DNA of 64,000 nucleotides from the NCBI RefSeq assembly GCF_006716205.1, contig NZ_VFOQ01000002.1, positions 1 through 64,000 of the forward strand, written 5' to 3'. Positions 18,039-27,299 of this stretch are shown here, piece after piece. Below the pieces are notes generated by a model, which saw only the letters and a program-made list of their open reading frames with translations, was not told where the DNA came from and ran no database searches. Numbering within the stretch: position 1 is the stretch's first letter; every line of letters starts with the position of its first letter. The position numbers were made by a program, and so were the translations under genes. The stretch is from Oryzihumus leptocrescens (GTDB taxonomy: Bacteria > Actinomycetota > Actinomycetes > Actinomycetales > Dermatophilaceae).

Positions 18039-19411
18039 TTCTTGCCCTTCTTCTTGTGGCCGTCGTTGTTGCCGGCGTCGGGTCCGGCGGGCGCGGTGGT
18101 GGCGGCGGGTGCGGCTTGGGCCACCACGAGCATGATCACCGCCTTGGCGGGGACGGCCCCCGTGGGGCTCATCGCCAGGACGGTGCCCGGCTGCTGACCG
18201 GAGGTCTGAGGACGGGTGGAGACCTGGTAGCCCAGGCTCTCCAGCGCGGGCCGGACCTGGTCGACCGGCTGTCCGACGTAGGCGGCGGCCGAGAGCACCG
18301 TGGCCGGCCGGCTGGTGGCGGTCGGTGACGGCTTCGGGGTGGTGGAGGTCTTCGCCGGGCCGGAGCCGCACCGGCTCAGCGACACCGCGAGCACGATGAC
18401 CGCCAGCGCGGCCAGGCCCCACACCGCGGGACGCTTGCGCACCCGGTCGGTCAGGGCGCTCGACCGGGCGGCAGCCGGTGCGGCGCTGTGGATGCGGGTG
18501 GCCGGTCCGCTGTGCTGGTCCTGCTGGCGCACGGTGGTGGCCATGACCGCCGTCTGGTCGAACGCCGAGGGCGGCGTGACCGCCGTCGCGATCGAGCCGG
18601 AGACCGGCACCCCGAGCTCCTCGGCGATCGCGGCGGCGCTGGCCGGGCGGTCGGCCGGGTCCTTGGCCAGGCAGGACTCGACCAGGTCGCGCAGCTGCTC
18701 GGGGACCTGCTCGGGCAGCGGCGGGGGCGGGTCGTTGACCTGGGACAGGGCGGTGGCGACCGGGGTCTCGGCGTCGAACGGCCGCTTCCCGGTGAGCATC
18801 TCGTGGGCCACGATGCCCAGCGCGTAGATGTCGCTGGAGGGGGTGGCCGGCTCGCCCATCGCCTGCTCGGGCGAGATGTACTGGGCGGTGCCCATGACCT
18901 CGCCCGTCTTGGTGATCGCCGACCCGTGCAGGGCCCGGGCGATGCCGAAGTCGGTGAGCTTGGCCGTCCCGTCCGGGGTGACGATGATGTTGGCCGGCTT
19001 GACGTCGCGGTGGACGAAGCCGTTCTGGTGCGCCATCTCCAGCGCCGCGGCGGCCTGGCCGAGCACGGAGGCGGCCTCCTCGGGGCCGAGCGGGCCGCGC
19101 TCGGTGATCACCCGGGACAGCGGCTCGCCGGGGACGAGCTCCATGACCAGGTAGGACTCGCCGTCCTCCTCGCCGTAGTCGTGCACGGTGGCGATGTTGG
19201 GGTGGCTGAGCGCTGCGCTGTGGCGGGCCTCCGCCCGGAACCGGTCGACGAACTGGGTGTCGTCGGCGTAGCCGGCGCGGAGCAGCTTGATGGCGACGGT
19301 GCGTCCGAGGACGCCGTCGGTGGCCTCCCAGACCTCGCCCATGCCGCCACCGGCCACCCGCTCGGTCAGCGTGTAGCGGTTGCCCAGGACCGATCCGGTG
19401 CCGGCGCTCAT
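18035..19411 (-). CDS. pknA: Serine/threonine protein kinase PknA
   Basis: 458 aa from ATG 19411, overlapping the pbpA stop (ATGA). Kinase domain (about residues 12-280) with AIKLL (K42), HRDVKPAN and TDFGIAR. After a disordered linker come one transmembrane helix (VWGLAALAVIVLAVSLS) and a single PASTA-like domain in the C-terminal part (AYVGQPVDQVRPALESLGYQ). A Lys-rich end (KKKGKK) follows. The order pbpA-pknA-pknB identifies it as PknA, which works with PknB on cell shape and division. Confidence 0.95.
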
Positions 19412-20883
19412 CGGTTGACCACCGACTCGATGACCTGGCGGGCGATCGGTGCGGCGACCTTGCCGCCGAAGGCCTCGTTGCCGGCCCGGCCGCCGTCCTC
19501 GACGACGACCGCCACCGCGATGCGGGGGTTGTCGGCCGGGGCGAACGCCGTGAACCACGCGTGTGGCGGCAGCGGGGTGCCATCCGCAGCGGAGCCGTGC
19601 TCGGCCGTGCCGGTCTTGCCGGCCACGCTGACCCCGGGGATCTGGGCCGCGGTGGCGGTGCCGTTCTGGACGACCGCCTCCATCATGCGCGTCAACCGCG
19701 CCGCGACGTCCGGGCTCACCGCTTGGGACAGCTGTTCGGGAGAGGTCTCCTCGATGACATCGAGATCTGCACTGCGCACGTCCTTGACGAGGTAGGGCCG
19801 CATGACGACGCCCTTGTTGGCAATCGCCGCGCTCACCATCGCCATCTGGAGCGGGGTGACGCGCACGTCGTACTGCCCGATGGCCGCCTGCGCGGTCTGC
19901 GGGCGGTTCATCTGCTCCGGCACGGTGCTCGGCGTGACCCGCATGGGCACGCTGAGCTGGTCACCGAAGCCGAACTTCGCGGCCTGGGCGCGCAGGGCGT
20001 CGGCGCCCAGCTTGATGCCGAGGCCACCGAAGGAGGTGTTGCACGAGCGCTGGAGCGCCACCAGCAGCGTCGAGGTGCCGCCGGGGCCGCAGGGCAGCCG
20101 GTCGTCGTTGGGCAGCTTGGCGTTGGTGGTGTCGGGCAGCTTCAGCGTCGCCGGCCCCGGGATCTCCGAGTCCTCGGTGTACTGCCCCGAGGACAACGCA
20201 GCCGCCGCGGTCACCAGCTTGAAGGTGGAGCCCGGCGGGTAGAGGTCGCCGTTGATCGTCCGGTTGACGGCGGGGTTGCCCGGGGCGTTGTTGACCTGCT
20301 GCCAGGCACTGGCCACGGACTTCAGGTCGTGGCTGGCCAACGGGCTGGGGTCGTACTGCGGGTGGCTCACCATGGCCAGGATGGCCCCGGTGGACGGGTC
20401 GAGGGCGACGACGGCGCCGCGCTGGTCACCGAGGGCCTCGTCCGCGGCCTTCTGGGCGCGCGGGTCGATGGTCAGCTCCAGGCTCGCGCCGCTGGGCACC
20501 TTGCCGGTGACCATGTCGACGATGCGCCGGTAGAAGAGCTTGTCGGACTGCCCGGACAGCAGCGAGTCCTCGGAGCCCTCGAGGCCGCCGCCGGCGCCGT
20601 AGGTGAAGGAGTAGTAGCCGGTGACCTGGGAGTACAGCCGCGCCGAGGGGTAGGTGCGCAGCCACTTCAACTGGTCTTTGGAGGGCACCGACCGGGCAAC
20701 CGGGGAGCCCCCGACGAGGATGGCGCCACGCTCACGCGCGTAGCTGGCCAGCAGGGTGCGCCGGTTGTTGGGCCGGTCCTGCAGGTCCTTGGCCTGGACG
20801 AACTGGATCCAGGTCGTCGCGATGAGCAGCGAGGCGAACAGCGCCGCCACGATGAACGACAGCCGGCGGATGGGGGCGTTCAC
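19408..20883 (-). CDS. pbpA: Class B penicillin-binding protein PbpA
   Basis: 491 aa from GTG 20883. N-terminal signal anchor (about 9-29), a short dimerisation region, then the transpeptidase domain with the three active-site motifs: S219TFK, S280CN and K423TGTAEHG. It cross-links peptidoglycan together with the SEDS glycosyltransferase encoded just upstream. The stop/start overlaps with rodA and pknA (4 nt each) indicate tight translational coupling. Confidence 0.96.
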   Translation of the reverse strand: MNAPIRRLSFIVAALFASLLIATTWIQFVQAKDLQDRPNNRRTLLASYARERGAILVGGSPVARSVPSKDQLKWLRTYPSARLYSQVTGYYSFTYGAGGGLEGSEDSLLSGQSDKLFYRRIVDMVTGKVPSGASLELTIDPRAQKAADEALGDQRGAVVALDPSTGAILAMVSHPQYDPSPLASHDLKSVASAWQQVNNAPGNPAVNRTINGDLYPPGSTFKLVTAAAALSSGQYTEDSEIPGPATLKLPDTTNAKLPNDDRLPCGPGGTSTLLVALQRSCNTSFGGLGIKLGADALRAQAAKFGFGDQLSVPMRVTPSTVPEQMNRPQTAQAAIGQYDVRVTPLQMAMVSAAIANKGVVMRPYLVKDVRSADLDVIEETSPEQLSQAVSPDVAARLTRMMEAVVQNGTATAAQIPGVSVAGKTGTAEHGSAADGTPLPPHAWFTAFAPADNPRIAVAVVVEDGGRAGNEAFGGKVAAPIARQVIESVVNR

Positions 20884-22259
20884 GGCAGCTTCACCACTTC
20901 GGTCGCCGCGGAGGAGGCCGAGGACGCCACCGCGGTCTCGGCCACCGGCCGGCGGGCCTGGTCGCTGATCCGCAGCAGCAACGCCAGCAGGGCCCAGTTG
21001 GCCAGCAGCGAGGAGCCTCCGTAGGACAGGAACGGCAGGGTCAGGCCGGTCAGCGGGATGACCCGGGTGACGCCACCGACGACGACGAAGACCTGCAGCG
21101 CCATCGAGAAGGACAGGCCCGTGGCGAGCAGCTTGCCGAAGCCGTCGCGCACGCCGAGCGCCGTCCGCAGGCCGCGCTCGACGATGAGCACGTAGAGCAT
21201 GAGGAGCGCGAACAGCCCGAACAGGCCCAGCTCCTCACCCATGCTGGGGTAGATGAAGTCGCTCTCGGCGAAGTAGGTGAAGTTGGGGTGGCCGCGACCC
21301 AGGCCGGTCCCGAGGAGCCCGCCGCTCGCCATACCCATCAGGCCCAGGACGAGCTGGTCGCTGACCTGCAGCGCCTGCTGGGAGAACGGGTGCAGCCACA
21401 GCAGCACGCGCTGCTGGAGGTGGCCGAACATGAGGTAGGCGGCGTAGGCGCCGAAGCAGAACAGCGTCAGGCCGATGGCGACCCACGACCGCCGCTCGGT
21501 CGCGACGTAGATCATCGCCACGAACAGGCCGAAGAACAGCAACGAGGAGCCGAGGTCGCGCTCGAAGACCAGCACGAGCACGCTGACCAGCCAGGCGATG
21601 AGGATCGGCCCGAGGTCGCGCGGGCGCGGGAAGGCGATGCCGAGGAAGCGCTTGCCGACCAGGGAGAGCACGTCCCGGGTCTGCACGAGGTAGCCGGCGA
21701 AGAAGACGGTCAGGGTGATCTTGGCGATCTCACCGGGCTGGAAGCTGAACGGCCCCAGGCCGATCCAGATCCGGTTGCCGTTGATGTTGCGACCCAGGCC
21801 CGGCACCAGCGGCAGGAGGAGCAGCCCGATGCTGGTCGCCATCGCGATGAACGTGAACCGGCGCAGCTGGCGGTGGTCGCGCAGCGCGATGATGACGGCG
21901 ATCGCGATGATCACCCCCAGCGCGCTCCAGGTGAGCTGCTTGAACGCCATGCCCCCGCCGGTGCGCTGGTGGGCCAGGTCGAGGCGGTGGATCATCACCA
22001 GGCCCAGGCCGTTGAGCAGCGTGCCGATCGGCAGCAGCAGGGGGTCGGCGTAGGGCGCGCGCCAGCGCAGCACGAGGTGGAAGCCGCCGCCGAGGACCAG
22101 GAAGCCCAGGCCGTAGCCGAGCAGGTCCGGCGGGAACGTGCCCTGCACCGCCAGGCCCACGTTGAGGTAGGCCAGCATGACGATGCCGATGGCCAGCAGC
22201 AGCAGGCCCAGCTCGACGTTGCGTCGTGTCCGGGGGACGAGCGAGGTGACCGTGGACAT
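20880..22259 (-). CDS. rodA: SEDS peptidoglycan glycosyltransferase (RodA/FtsW family)
   Basis: 459 aa, start ATG 22259, sharing one base with the pstP stop. About ten to twelve transmembrane helices. Conserved SEDS segments include RIWIGLGPFSFQPGEIAKI, VFERDLGSSLLFF with the family-essential acidic residue region, ESDFIYPSMGEELG and LTLPFLSYGGSSLLANW. It polymerises lipid II into glycan strands with PbpA as partner. Its position next to pbpA assigns it as RodA rather than FtsW. Confidence 0.96.
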   Translation of the reverse strand: MSTVTSLVPRTRRNVELGLLLLAIGIVMLAYLNVGLAVQGTFPPDLLGYGLGFLVLGGGFHLVLRWRAPYADPLLLPIGTLLNGLGLVMIHRLDLAHQRTGGGMAFKQLTWSALGVIIAIAVIIALRDHRQLRRFTFIAMATSIGLLLLPLVPGLGRNINGNRIWIGLGPFSFQPGEIAKITLTVFFAGYLVQTRDVLSLVGKRFLGIAFPRPRDLGPILIAWLVSVLVLVFERDLGSSLLFFGLFVAMIYVATERRSWVAIGLTLFCFGAYAAYLMFGHLQQRVLLWLHPFSQQALQVSDQLVLGLMGMASGGLLGTGLGRGHPNFTYFAESDFIYPSMGEELGLFGLFALLMLYVLIVERGLRTALGVRDGFGKLLATGLSFSMALQVFVVVGGVTRVIPLTGLTLPFLSYGGSSLLANWALLALLLRISDQARRPVAETAVASSASSAATEVVKLP

Positions 22260-23533
22260 CAGGACGCGGCGCCGCAGCTCTGGCCCTTGGCCTTCAGGGC
22301 CTCGCAGCTGACCGCCTCGGAACGCAGGTCGTCGACGATCTTGCGCGCGGCGGTCAGGCTCTCGGCGTTGAACGTGGCGTTGACCTTGCTGCGGTAGAAG
22401 TCGGGCAGGTTGTTGATGTCGACGTCGGTCGCGGTCTCGACGTGGGAGAGCTTGACCGGGCCGATGTTCTGGGACACCCCGCGGTAGATCGCCACGAAGC
22501 CGCCGGCCTCACCGACGAAGTACTGCCGCTGCGACCAGTCGTATGCCGCGTAGCCGCCACCGAGCACCACGGCCAGGATCAGCAGCATCAGCCCACCGCG
22601 CCGGAGCCACTTCCGGGCTCCTTTGGGCCCCTCCTCGGCCAGGGTGACCGAGCCCTCCTCCTCGGCGTCCTCGTCCTCGCCGGCCGCGGTGCGCGACAGG
22701 GCGGCGGCCTTGGCGGCGGGGGTCTGCGGCAGGGGGCGGGTGCCGGCGGCCTGCCGCTCGGCGGCGGCCCCGACGACCTGCGGGACGGTGGAGGGAGCCT
22801 CGGCCCGGTCGAGGTCGACGACGTCGCCGATGATCACGGTGACGTTGTCGGGGGCGCCGGCCTTGAGGGCGAGCTCGACGAGCCGGTCGGCGGTGTGGTC
22901 GGCGTCCGTGCCGGAGGCCATGACCTCGGCGATGGTGTCGCGCGCGACGAAGTCGGACAGGCCGTCGGAGCAGATCATGTAGCGGTCGCCCGGGCGGGCC
23001 TCGCGCAGCGACAGGTCCGGCTCGTCGTCGGGCTGGCCGGTCAGCACCCGGGTGACGATCGAGCGCTGCGGGTGGTGCTCCGCCTCCTCGGCGGAGATCC
23101 GGCCCTCGTCGACCAGGCTCTGGACGAAGGAGTGGTCCTTGGTGATCTGGGTCAGCGTGCCCTCGCGCAGCAGGAACGCCCGCGAGTCGCCGATGTGCGC
23201 CAGGGCCAGCTTGTTGCCGGTGCGCAGCAGGGCGATGACGGTGGTGCCCATGCCCCGCAGCTCGGGGTGCTCGTGCACGTTGCGCTCCAGCGCCTCGTTC
23301 GCCGACCGCAGGCGGGTCGCGAGCAGCTCGAGGGCGTCGTCGCCGCCGTGGGACTCGCCGTCGAGGTCGACCAGCTCCCCGATGGTGATCGAGGACGCGA
23401 CGTCGCCGCCGGCATGGCCACCCATGCCGTCGGCGAGGACGAGCAGGTGGGGACCGGCATACCCGGAGTCCTGGTTGACGGAGCGGACGAGCCCGACGTC
23501 CGAACGCGCGGCGTACCGCAGGGCGATGGCCAT
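22259..23533 (-). CDS. pstP: PP2C-type Ser/Thr phosphatase PstP
   Basis: 424 aa from ATG 23533, 5 nt after the fhaB stop. N-terminal PP2C domain (about 1-240) with the metal-binding motifs SVNQDSG, ADGMGGHAGG, CSDGLSD and APDNVTV. It is followed by an acidic linker, one transmembrane helix (GLMLLILAVVLGGGYAAYDW) and an extracytoplasmic domain of about 90 residues. It reverses PknA/PknB phosphorylation. A copy of the dispersed 8-mer lies in the region just after the membrane helix. Confidence 0.95.
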   Translation of the reverse strand: MAIALRYAARSDVGLVRSVNQDSGYAGPHLLVLADGMGGHAGGDVASSITIGELVDLDGESHGGDDALELLATRLRSANEALERNVHEHPELRGMGTTVIALLRTGNKLALAHIGDSRAFLLREGTLTQITKDHSFVQSLVDEGRISAEEAEHHPQRSIVTRVLTGQPDDEPDLSLREARPGDRYMICSDGLSDFVARDTIAEVMASGTDADHTADRLVELALKAGAPDNVTVIIGDVVDLDRAEAPSTVPQVVGAAAERQAAGTRPLPQTPAAKAAALSRTAAGEDEDAEEEGSVTLAEEGPKGARKWLRRGGLMLLILAVVLGGGYAAYDWSQRQYFVGEAGGFVAIYRGVSQNIGPVKLSHVETATDVDINNLPDFYRSKVNATFNAESLTAARKIVDDLRSEAVSCEALKAKGQSCGAAS

Positions 23534-23538
23534 CGGAC

Positions 23539-24045
23539 CTACTTTCGCAACTCGAGGACCGTCTTGCCGATCCGCAGGGTCGTGCCGACTGCCACCGGCG
23601 TGGGGGTGCTGAGCCGGTTGGCGCCGAGGAAGGTGCCGTTGGTGGAGCCGAGGTCCTCGACGTACCAGCCGTCGCCGTCCCGGTAGACCCGGGCGTGGCG
23701 GCCGGAGGCGAAGTCGTCGTCGAGGACGAGGGTGCACTCGGGGTTGCGCCCGATGAGCACACCGGAGTCCTTGAGGTTCAACGTCGTCCCGGCCAGCGGT
23801 CCTTCCGTGACCGCGAGGGTAGCCGGGACCTTGCGGGCCGCGGCACGCGAGGCGCGGCTGGGCGCCTCGGCGGGGGCGGGCGGCTGCCGGTTGGGGCGGG
23901 CCTTGGGCTTGACCGGTGCCTTGCCGCGGCTGAGCACGCGGGTGCCGTAGAGGTCACCCCGCAGCACGCCGACGATGCTGAAGACGAAGACCCAGAGCAG
24001 GACCAGGAGACCGAGGCGGACCACGGTGAGGGTGAGCTCGCTCAT
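23539..24045 (-). CDS. fhaB: FHA-domain membrane protein FhaB (FipA)
   Basis: 168 aa from ATG 24045. One N-terminal transmembrane helix (about 6-27), a basic Pro-rich linker, then a C-terminal FHA domain (about 80-165) with GVLIGRNPECTLVL, SGRHARVYRD and LGSTNGTFL. FHA domains bind phosphothreonine, here presumably on PknA/PknB or their targets. It is 10 nt after fhaA and 5 nt before pstP. Confidence 0.95.
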   Translation of the reverse strand: MSELTLTVVRLGLLVLLWVFVFSIVGVLRGDLYGTRVLSRGKAPVKPKARPNRQPPAPAEAPSRASRAAARKVPATLAVTEGPLAGTTLNLKDSGVLIGRNPECTLVLDDDFASGRHARVYRDGDGWYVEDLGSTNGTFLGANRLSTPTPVAVGTTLRIGKTVLELRK

Positions 24046-24055
24046 CGCCGGCCCC

Positions 24056-24811
24056 TCACCGCCGGCCCGCGTGGAAGGTGATGGTGGTGCGGCCGACCGT
24101 GATCCGGTCGCCCTCCTCCAGTCGGTGGCTGGTGATGCGGTCCCCGTCGACGAAGGTGCCGTTGGTCGAGCCGAGGTCGCGGATGCTCGTCACCAGGTGG
24201 GGCCCGTCGCTCGTCACGCGGATCTCGCTGTGCTTGCGCGAGATGCCGGGGTCGTCCAGGACCACGTCGGCGGAGTCGTCGCGACCCAGGACCGTGATGG
24301 CGCCCATCAGCGGGTAGCGGTCGCCGTCGACCTCCAGCCATGGGCGGTCGTTGGGGTTGGCCCGGGGGGCCGGCGCGGGGGCGGCGGCGGGCTGGTGCTC
24401 GGTCGCGGCGGCCGGGGCAGCGGGCGCCGGGCGGGGCCGGGCCTTCGCGGTCGAGGTGCGCAGCCGGAAGACCCCGGTCTCGAGGTCGTCGTGGGCGCTG
24501 AAGTGCACCTGGATCGGGCCGCCGGGCGTGTAGTGCTGGGAGTCCGCGTGCTCCTGCGCCGAGGCGACGAGCTCGTCGGACAACGCATCGGAGAAGCTGC
24601 TCAGCCGCTCGTGGTCGGCCGGGCTGAGCTCGACGGTGTAGATGTTCGGCACGAACGTGCGCCCATGGCCCAGCACAGCGCCCTTGTCGTCCATGGCGCG
24701 CCGGATCGCCGCAGCGATCTCGACCGGCTGCACCTCGGACTTGAAGGCTCGGGCAAAAGCGCCGTTGACCGCGCGCTCGAGACGCTGCTCGACTCGATCG
24801 AACAGTCCCAC
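24056..24811 (-). CDS. fhaA: DUF3662 and FHA-domain protein FhaA
   Basis: 251 aa from GTG 24811, with GAGGAGG upstream. An N-terminal DUF3662 domain (about 1-115), an Ala/Pro-rich linker, and a C-terminal FHA domain (about 160-248) with ITVLGRDDSADVVL, ISRKHSEIRV and LGSTNGTFV. In mycobacteria FhaA binds the phosphorylated pseudokinase MviN/CwlM system to control wall synthesis. It is the first gene of the eight-gene minus-strand operon. Confidence 0.95.
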   Translation of the reverse strand: MGLFDRVEQRLERAVNGAFARAFKSEVQPVEIAAAIRRAMDDKGAVLGHGRTFVPNIYTVELSPADHERLSSFSDALSDELVASAQEHADSQHYTPGGPIQVHFSAHDDLETGVFRLRTSTAKARPRPAPAAPAAATEHQPAAAPAPAPRANPNDRPWLEVDGDRYPLMGAITVLGRDDSADVVLDDPGISRKHSEIRVTSDGPHLVTSIRDLGSTNGTFVDGDRITSHRLEEGDRITVGRTTITFHAGRR

Positions 24812-24856
24812 GTGAACTCCTCCTCGGGGTTGGCCTCCCGATCGTAGCCGTCGCGG

Positions 24857-24883
24857 TTGAGTATGCCGGTCGCGTGCTAGCCT
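24857..24883 (+). promoter_or_regulatory. Candidate promoter for tRNA-Leu
   Basis: TTGAGT (24857-24862) and TAGCCT (24878-24883) resemble -35 and -10 hexamers with a short 15-bp spacer. A dispersed 8-mer overlaps the spacer. This is a weak call from position upstream of the tRNA. Confidence 0.3.
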
Positions 24884-24970
24884 GAGCCGCTTCCTGGAGC
24901 CCGGGAGAGGCCCCGCCAGAACGTCCCGATTTGGGATTTCGGCGGTCTCTCCGACACACTAGGCAAGCGC

Positions 24971-25057
24971 GCGCGAGTGGCGGAATAGGCAGACGCGCAC
25001 GGTTCAGGTCCGTGTGCCCGAAAGGGCGTGGGGGTTCAACTCCCCCCTCGCGCACCA
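24971..25057 (+). tRNA. tRNA-Leu (anticodon CAG)
   Basis: 87 nt including an encoded CCA. The acceptor arms GCGCGAG (24971-24977) and CTCGCGC (25047-25053) pair fully. The anticodon stem CACGG/CCGTG encloses the loop TTCAGGT with anticodon CAG. The long variable arm (type II tRNA) and the T-arm GGGGGTTCAACTCCCCC support leucine. It reads CUG, the main Leu codon here. A tRNA-Leu beside fhaA is also found in mycobacteria. Confidence 0.95.
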
Positions 25058-25062
25058 GACTC

Positions 25063-25090
25063 GAAGGGGTCGCCGAGAGGCGGCCCCTTC
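25063..25090 (+). terminator. Hairpin after tRNA-Leu
   Basis: GAAGGGGTCGCC pairs with GGCGGCCCCTTC (one G-U pair) around a GAGA tetraloop, 6 nt after the tRNA 3' end. It is a typical intrinsic terminator. Confidence 0.75.
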
Positions 25091-25221
25091 GTCGTGTCCG
25101 CACCCTTGTTCTGGAGTCGCGGTCCGTGGAGGGGGCGAAGGCCCCTTCTGCCACAGCGCAGCACCACGTGAGGCTGGGAGAGCGGTGGCCCGGACCGGGC
25201 CGCCGGCTCGGGAGGTGCGTC

Positions 25222-26283
25222 ATGGACACGGACGAGACCCGGCAGGACCCGAAGGCAGGAACGCCCTCCGCCCTGGTGCTGCCTGAGCACGAGCACACGC
25301 GGCTGTGCGGGGCGCCGGACCGGGTCGTCGTCGGGGTGGACGACACCGCCCGCTCCAGGGAGGCCCTGCGGTGGGCGGCGCGAGAGGCAATGTGGCACTC
25401 CTCGCACCTGCACGTCGTCCACGCCTCCGAAGCGGAGGAGGCGCAGGCGGAGGCAGTCGTGCGCGCGATGCTGGACGAGGTCTACCAGCAGGTGCACCTC
25501 CCTCCCACCGCGGAGGATCGCGCTCCTGCCGGTCCTCCGGTGGTCGAGGTCGAGTACCTGCATGCCCGCTCGCGGGCCCCCGAGGCCCTGGTGGCCGCCT
25601 CCCACGGCGCGGCCGTGCTGGTCGTGGGCGCGCACTCCACCCACCATTTCGCGCAGCTCGTGACCTCGGTGTCCCACCGTGCGGCCGCGTTCGCCACGTG
25701 TCCGGTCGCCTTCGTGCGCCAGGGGCAGTACCAGGAACCGCCGGCCCACGCCCGGGTCGTGGTCGGGGTGGATGACAGCCAGACGGCCCGCGATGCCCTG
25801 CGATGGGCGGCGCGAGAGGTGTCGCTGCGCAGACGACAGACCCGACAGGACTGGCGGCTGGAGGTGCTGCACGCGGCCCCGGCGGAGCAGAAGTTCCTCC
25901 TCGTCCACCCCGCCTCGGGCGCACCGGCCACAGAGCGGATGACCCCGCCGGAACAGCTGCTGGACTACCTCCGCACCGAGGTCCTGACCGGTGACGCCGA
26001 ACGCGACGTGCCCGTCGACTACACGATCACCTACGCGGACCCCGTCGGTGCTCTCGTCGAGGCGGCGACCGGGGCCGACCTGCTCGTCATCGGCTCCTCG
26101 GGCCGCGGCATCCTCAGCGACGTCCTGCAGCCTTCTGTAGCCAGGGAGATCGTCGACCGCGCCCCGTGCCCGGTCGTGGTCGCGGCCTCCACGCCCGAGG
26201 ACCGTTCCGCCCGGGTCCGTGAGGCGACGATCGCCGAAGAGCGCGCGTCGGTCACCGGACGACAGTCGTCCTCACCGTCCTGA
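25222..26283 (+). CDS. Tandem universal stress protein (UspA x2)
   Basis: 353 aa from ATG 25222, with GGGAGG upstream. There are two UspA domains (about residues 34-176 and 184-335). Each starts with RVVVGVDDTARSREALRWAA or a near copy (RVVVGVDDSQTARDALRWAA), and the second ends with an ATP-binding-type glycine motif, VIGSSGRG. The first domain has VVGAHSTHHF in that place, without the Gly-rich loop, so it may not bind ATP. Such proteins are associated with hypoxia or starvation in actinobacteria. The function here is not defined. Confidence 0.88.
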   Translation: MDTDETRQDPKAGTPSALVLPEHEHTRLCGAPDRVVVGVDDTARSREALRWAAREAMWHSSHLHVVHASEAEEAQAEAVVRAMLDEVYQQVHLPPTAEDRAPAGPPVVEVEYLHARSRAPEALVAASHGAAVLVVGAHSTHHFAQLVTSVSHRAAAFATCPVAFVRQGQYQEPPAHARVVVGVDDSQTARDALRWAAREVSLRRRQTRQDWRLEVLHAAPAEQKFLLVHPASGAPATERMTPPEQLLDYLRTEVLTGDAERDVPVDYTITYADPVGALVEAATGADLLVIGSSGRGILSDVLQPSVAREIVDRAPCPVVVAASTPEDRSARVREATIAEERASVTGRQSSSPS

Positions 26284-26313
26284 GCCGGCACGGCGGCACG
26301 ATCACCGGGACGA

Positions 26314-27234
26314 TCACCGCGAAGGGCGCTGGTCCCCGGCCTCCCCCGCGGTCAGCAGCGCGCGCAGCGCGGCGCGGTCGAGCGGGGAGGTCTGGGTGGT
26401 CTGCAGGAAGTCCACCACCGTCCGGACGAAGCGGGCCGGCTCGTCCTGGTGCGGGAAGTGGCCGGACTTCTCGAAGACCTCGAGCGTGCTCCCGGCCAGC
26501 GCGGCGTGGGCTGCCCGGGCGTGGGCGACGGGGATGAGCGTGTCCCCCGCACCCCACACGATCAGCGTCGGACGCCCCTGCGCGAGATACAGACGGTCGG
26601 TGGCGCTGACCCGCTGCCCGCCCGGACCCACCACGCTCCTCAGGGTGTGCACGAAGGCTGACCGGGCGGGAAGGTCCGCCAGCGAGGCATAGCCGCGAGC
26701 AGCTTCGACCATCGAGGGCTGGAGCCGGATGGGGAGTCGTTCCAGCAGCCGGGGACACGGCCACGCCGGCGTCGGCACGCGCCGGTGGGCGATCACGGGG
26801 AGCACCAGCTCCGCCCCAGGCAGGGTGGCGGCCCGGAGGGCGAGGCTGACCTCCCGCCCGAGGCCACCACTGGATACCAGCACCATCCGGTCACAGTGCT
26901 CGTAGTACTGGTAGGCGAACTGCATCGCCACGCCACCCCCGAGCGAGTGCCCGACCACCGAGGCCCGGTCGTGACCCAGCCGCAGGAGCAGGTCCCGGAC
27001 CAGGCTGGCCAGGGCACCGAGGGAGTAGTCGGTCGCCGGCTTGTCGGACTCGCCGTGGCCGAGCAGGTCGGGGGCGATGACATGCGCGTGCTCGGCCAGG
27101 CCCGGGATGACCGGCTCCCACGTCGCGCTGCTGCTCGTGATCCCGTGAACCAGCAGCAGCACCGGTAGTCGCGGGTCGCCGGCCTCGCGATAACTGATCC
27201 GGTGGCCGTGCAGGCTCACCGCTGCGGTCCGCAT
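26314..27234 (-). CDS. Alpha/beta hydrolase
   Basis: 306 aa. The catalytic triad is visible: nucleophile Ser in VVGHSLGGG, Asp in GAGDTLIP and His in SGHFPHQDEP, with the oxyanion segment LVHGITSSSATW. ATG 27234 is chosen for the GGAGG 5 nt upstream; GTG 27255 would add seven residues. It resembles epoxide hydrolase or haloperoxidase-like esterases. The substrate is unknown. It is convergent with the stress protein gene. Confidence 0.85.
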   Translation of the reverse strand: MRTAAVSLHGHRISYREAGDPRLPVLLLVHGITSSSATWEPVIPGLAEHAHVIAPDLLGHGESDKPATDYSLGALASLVRDLLLRLGHDRASVVGHSLGGGVAMQFAYQYYEHCDRMVLVSSGGLGREVSLALRAATLPGAELVLPVIAHRRVPTPAWPCPRLLERLPIRLQPSMVEAARGYASLADLPARSAFVHTLRSVVGPGGQRVSATDRLYLAQGRPTLIVWGAGDTLIPVAHARAAHAALAGSTLEVFEKSGHFPHQDEPARFVRTVVDFLQTTQTSPLDRAALRALLTAGEAGDQRPSR

Positions 27235-27299
27235 CTTGGCCTCCGGCCGGGTCACCTACCAAGGATCCGACAGCCCACCGACCGTGTCCACACCTGCGG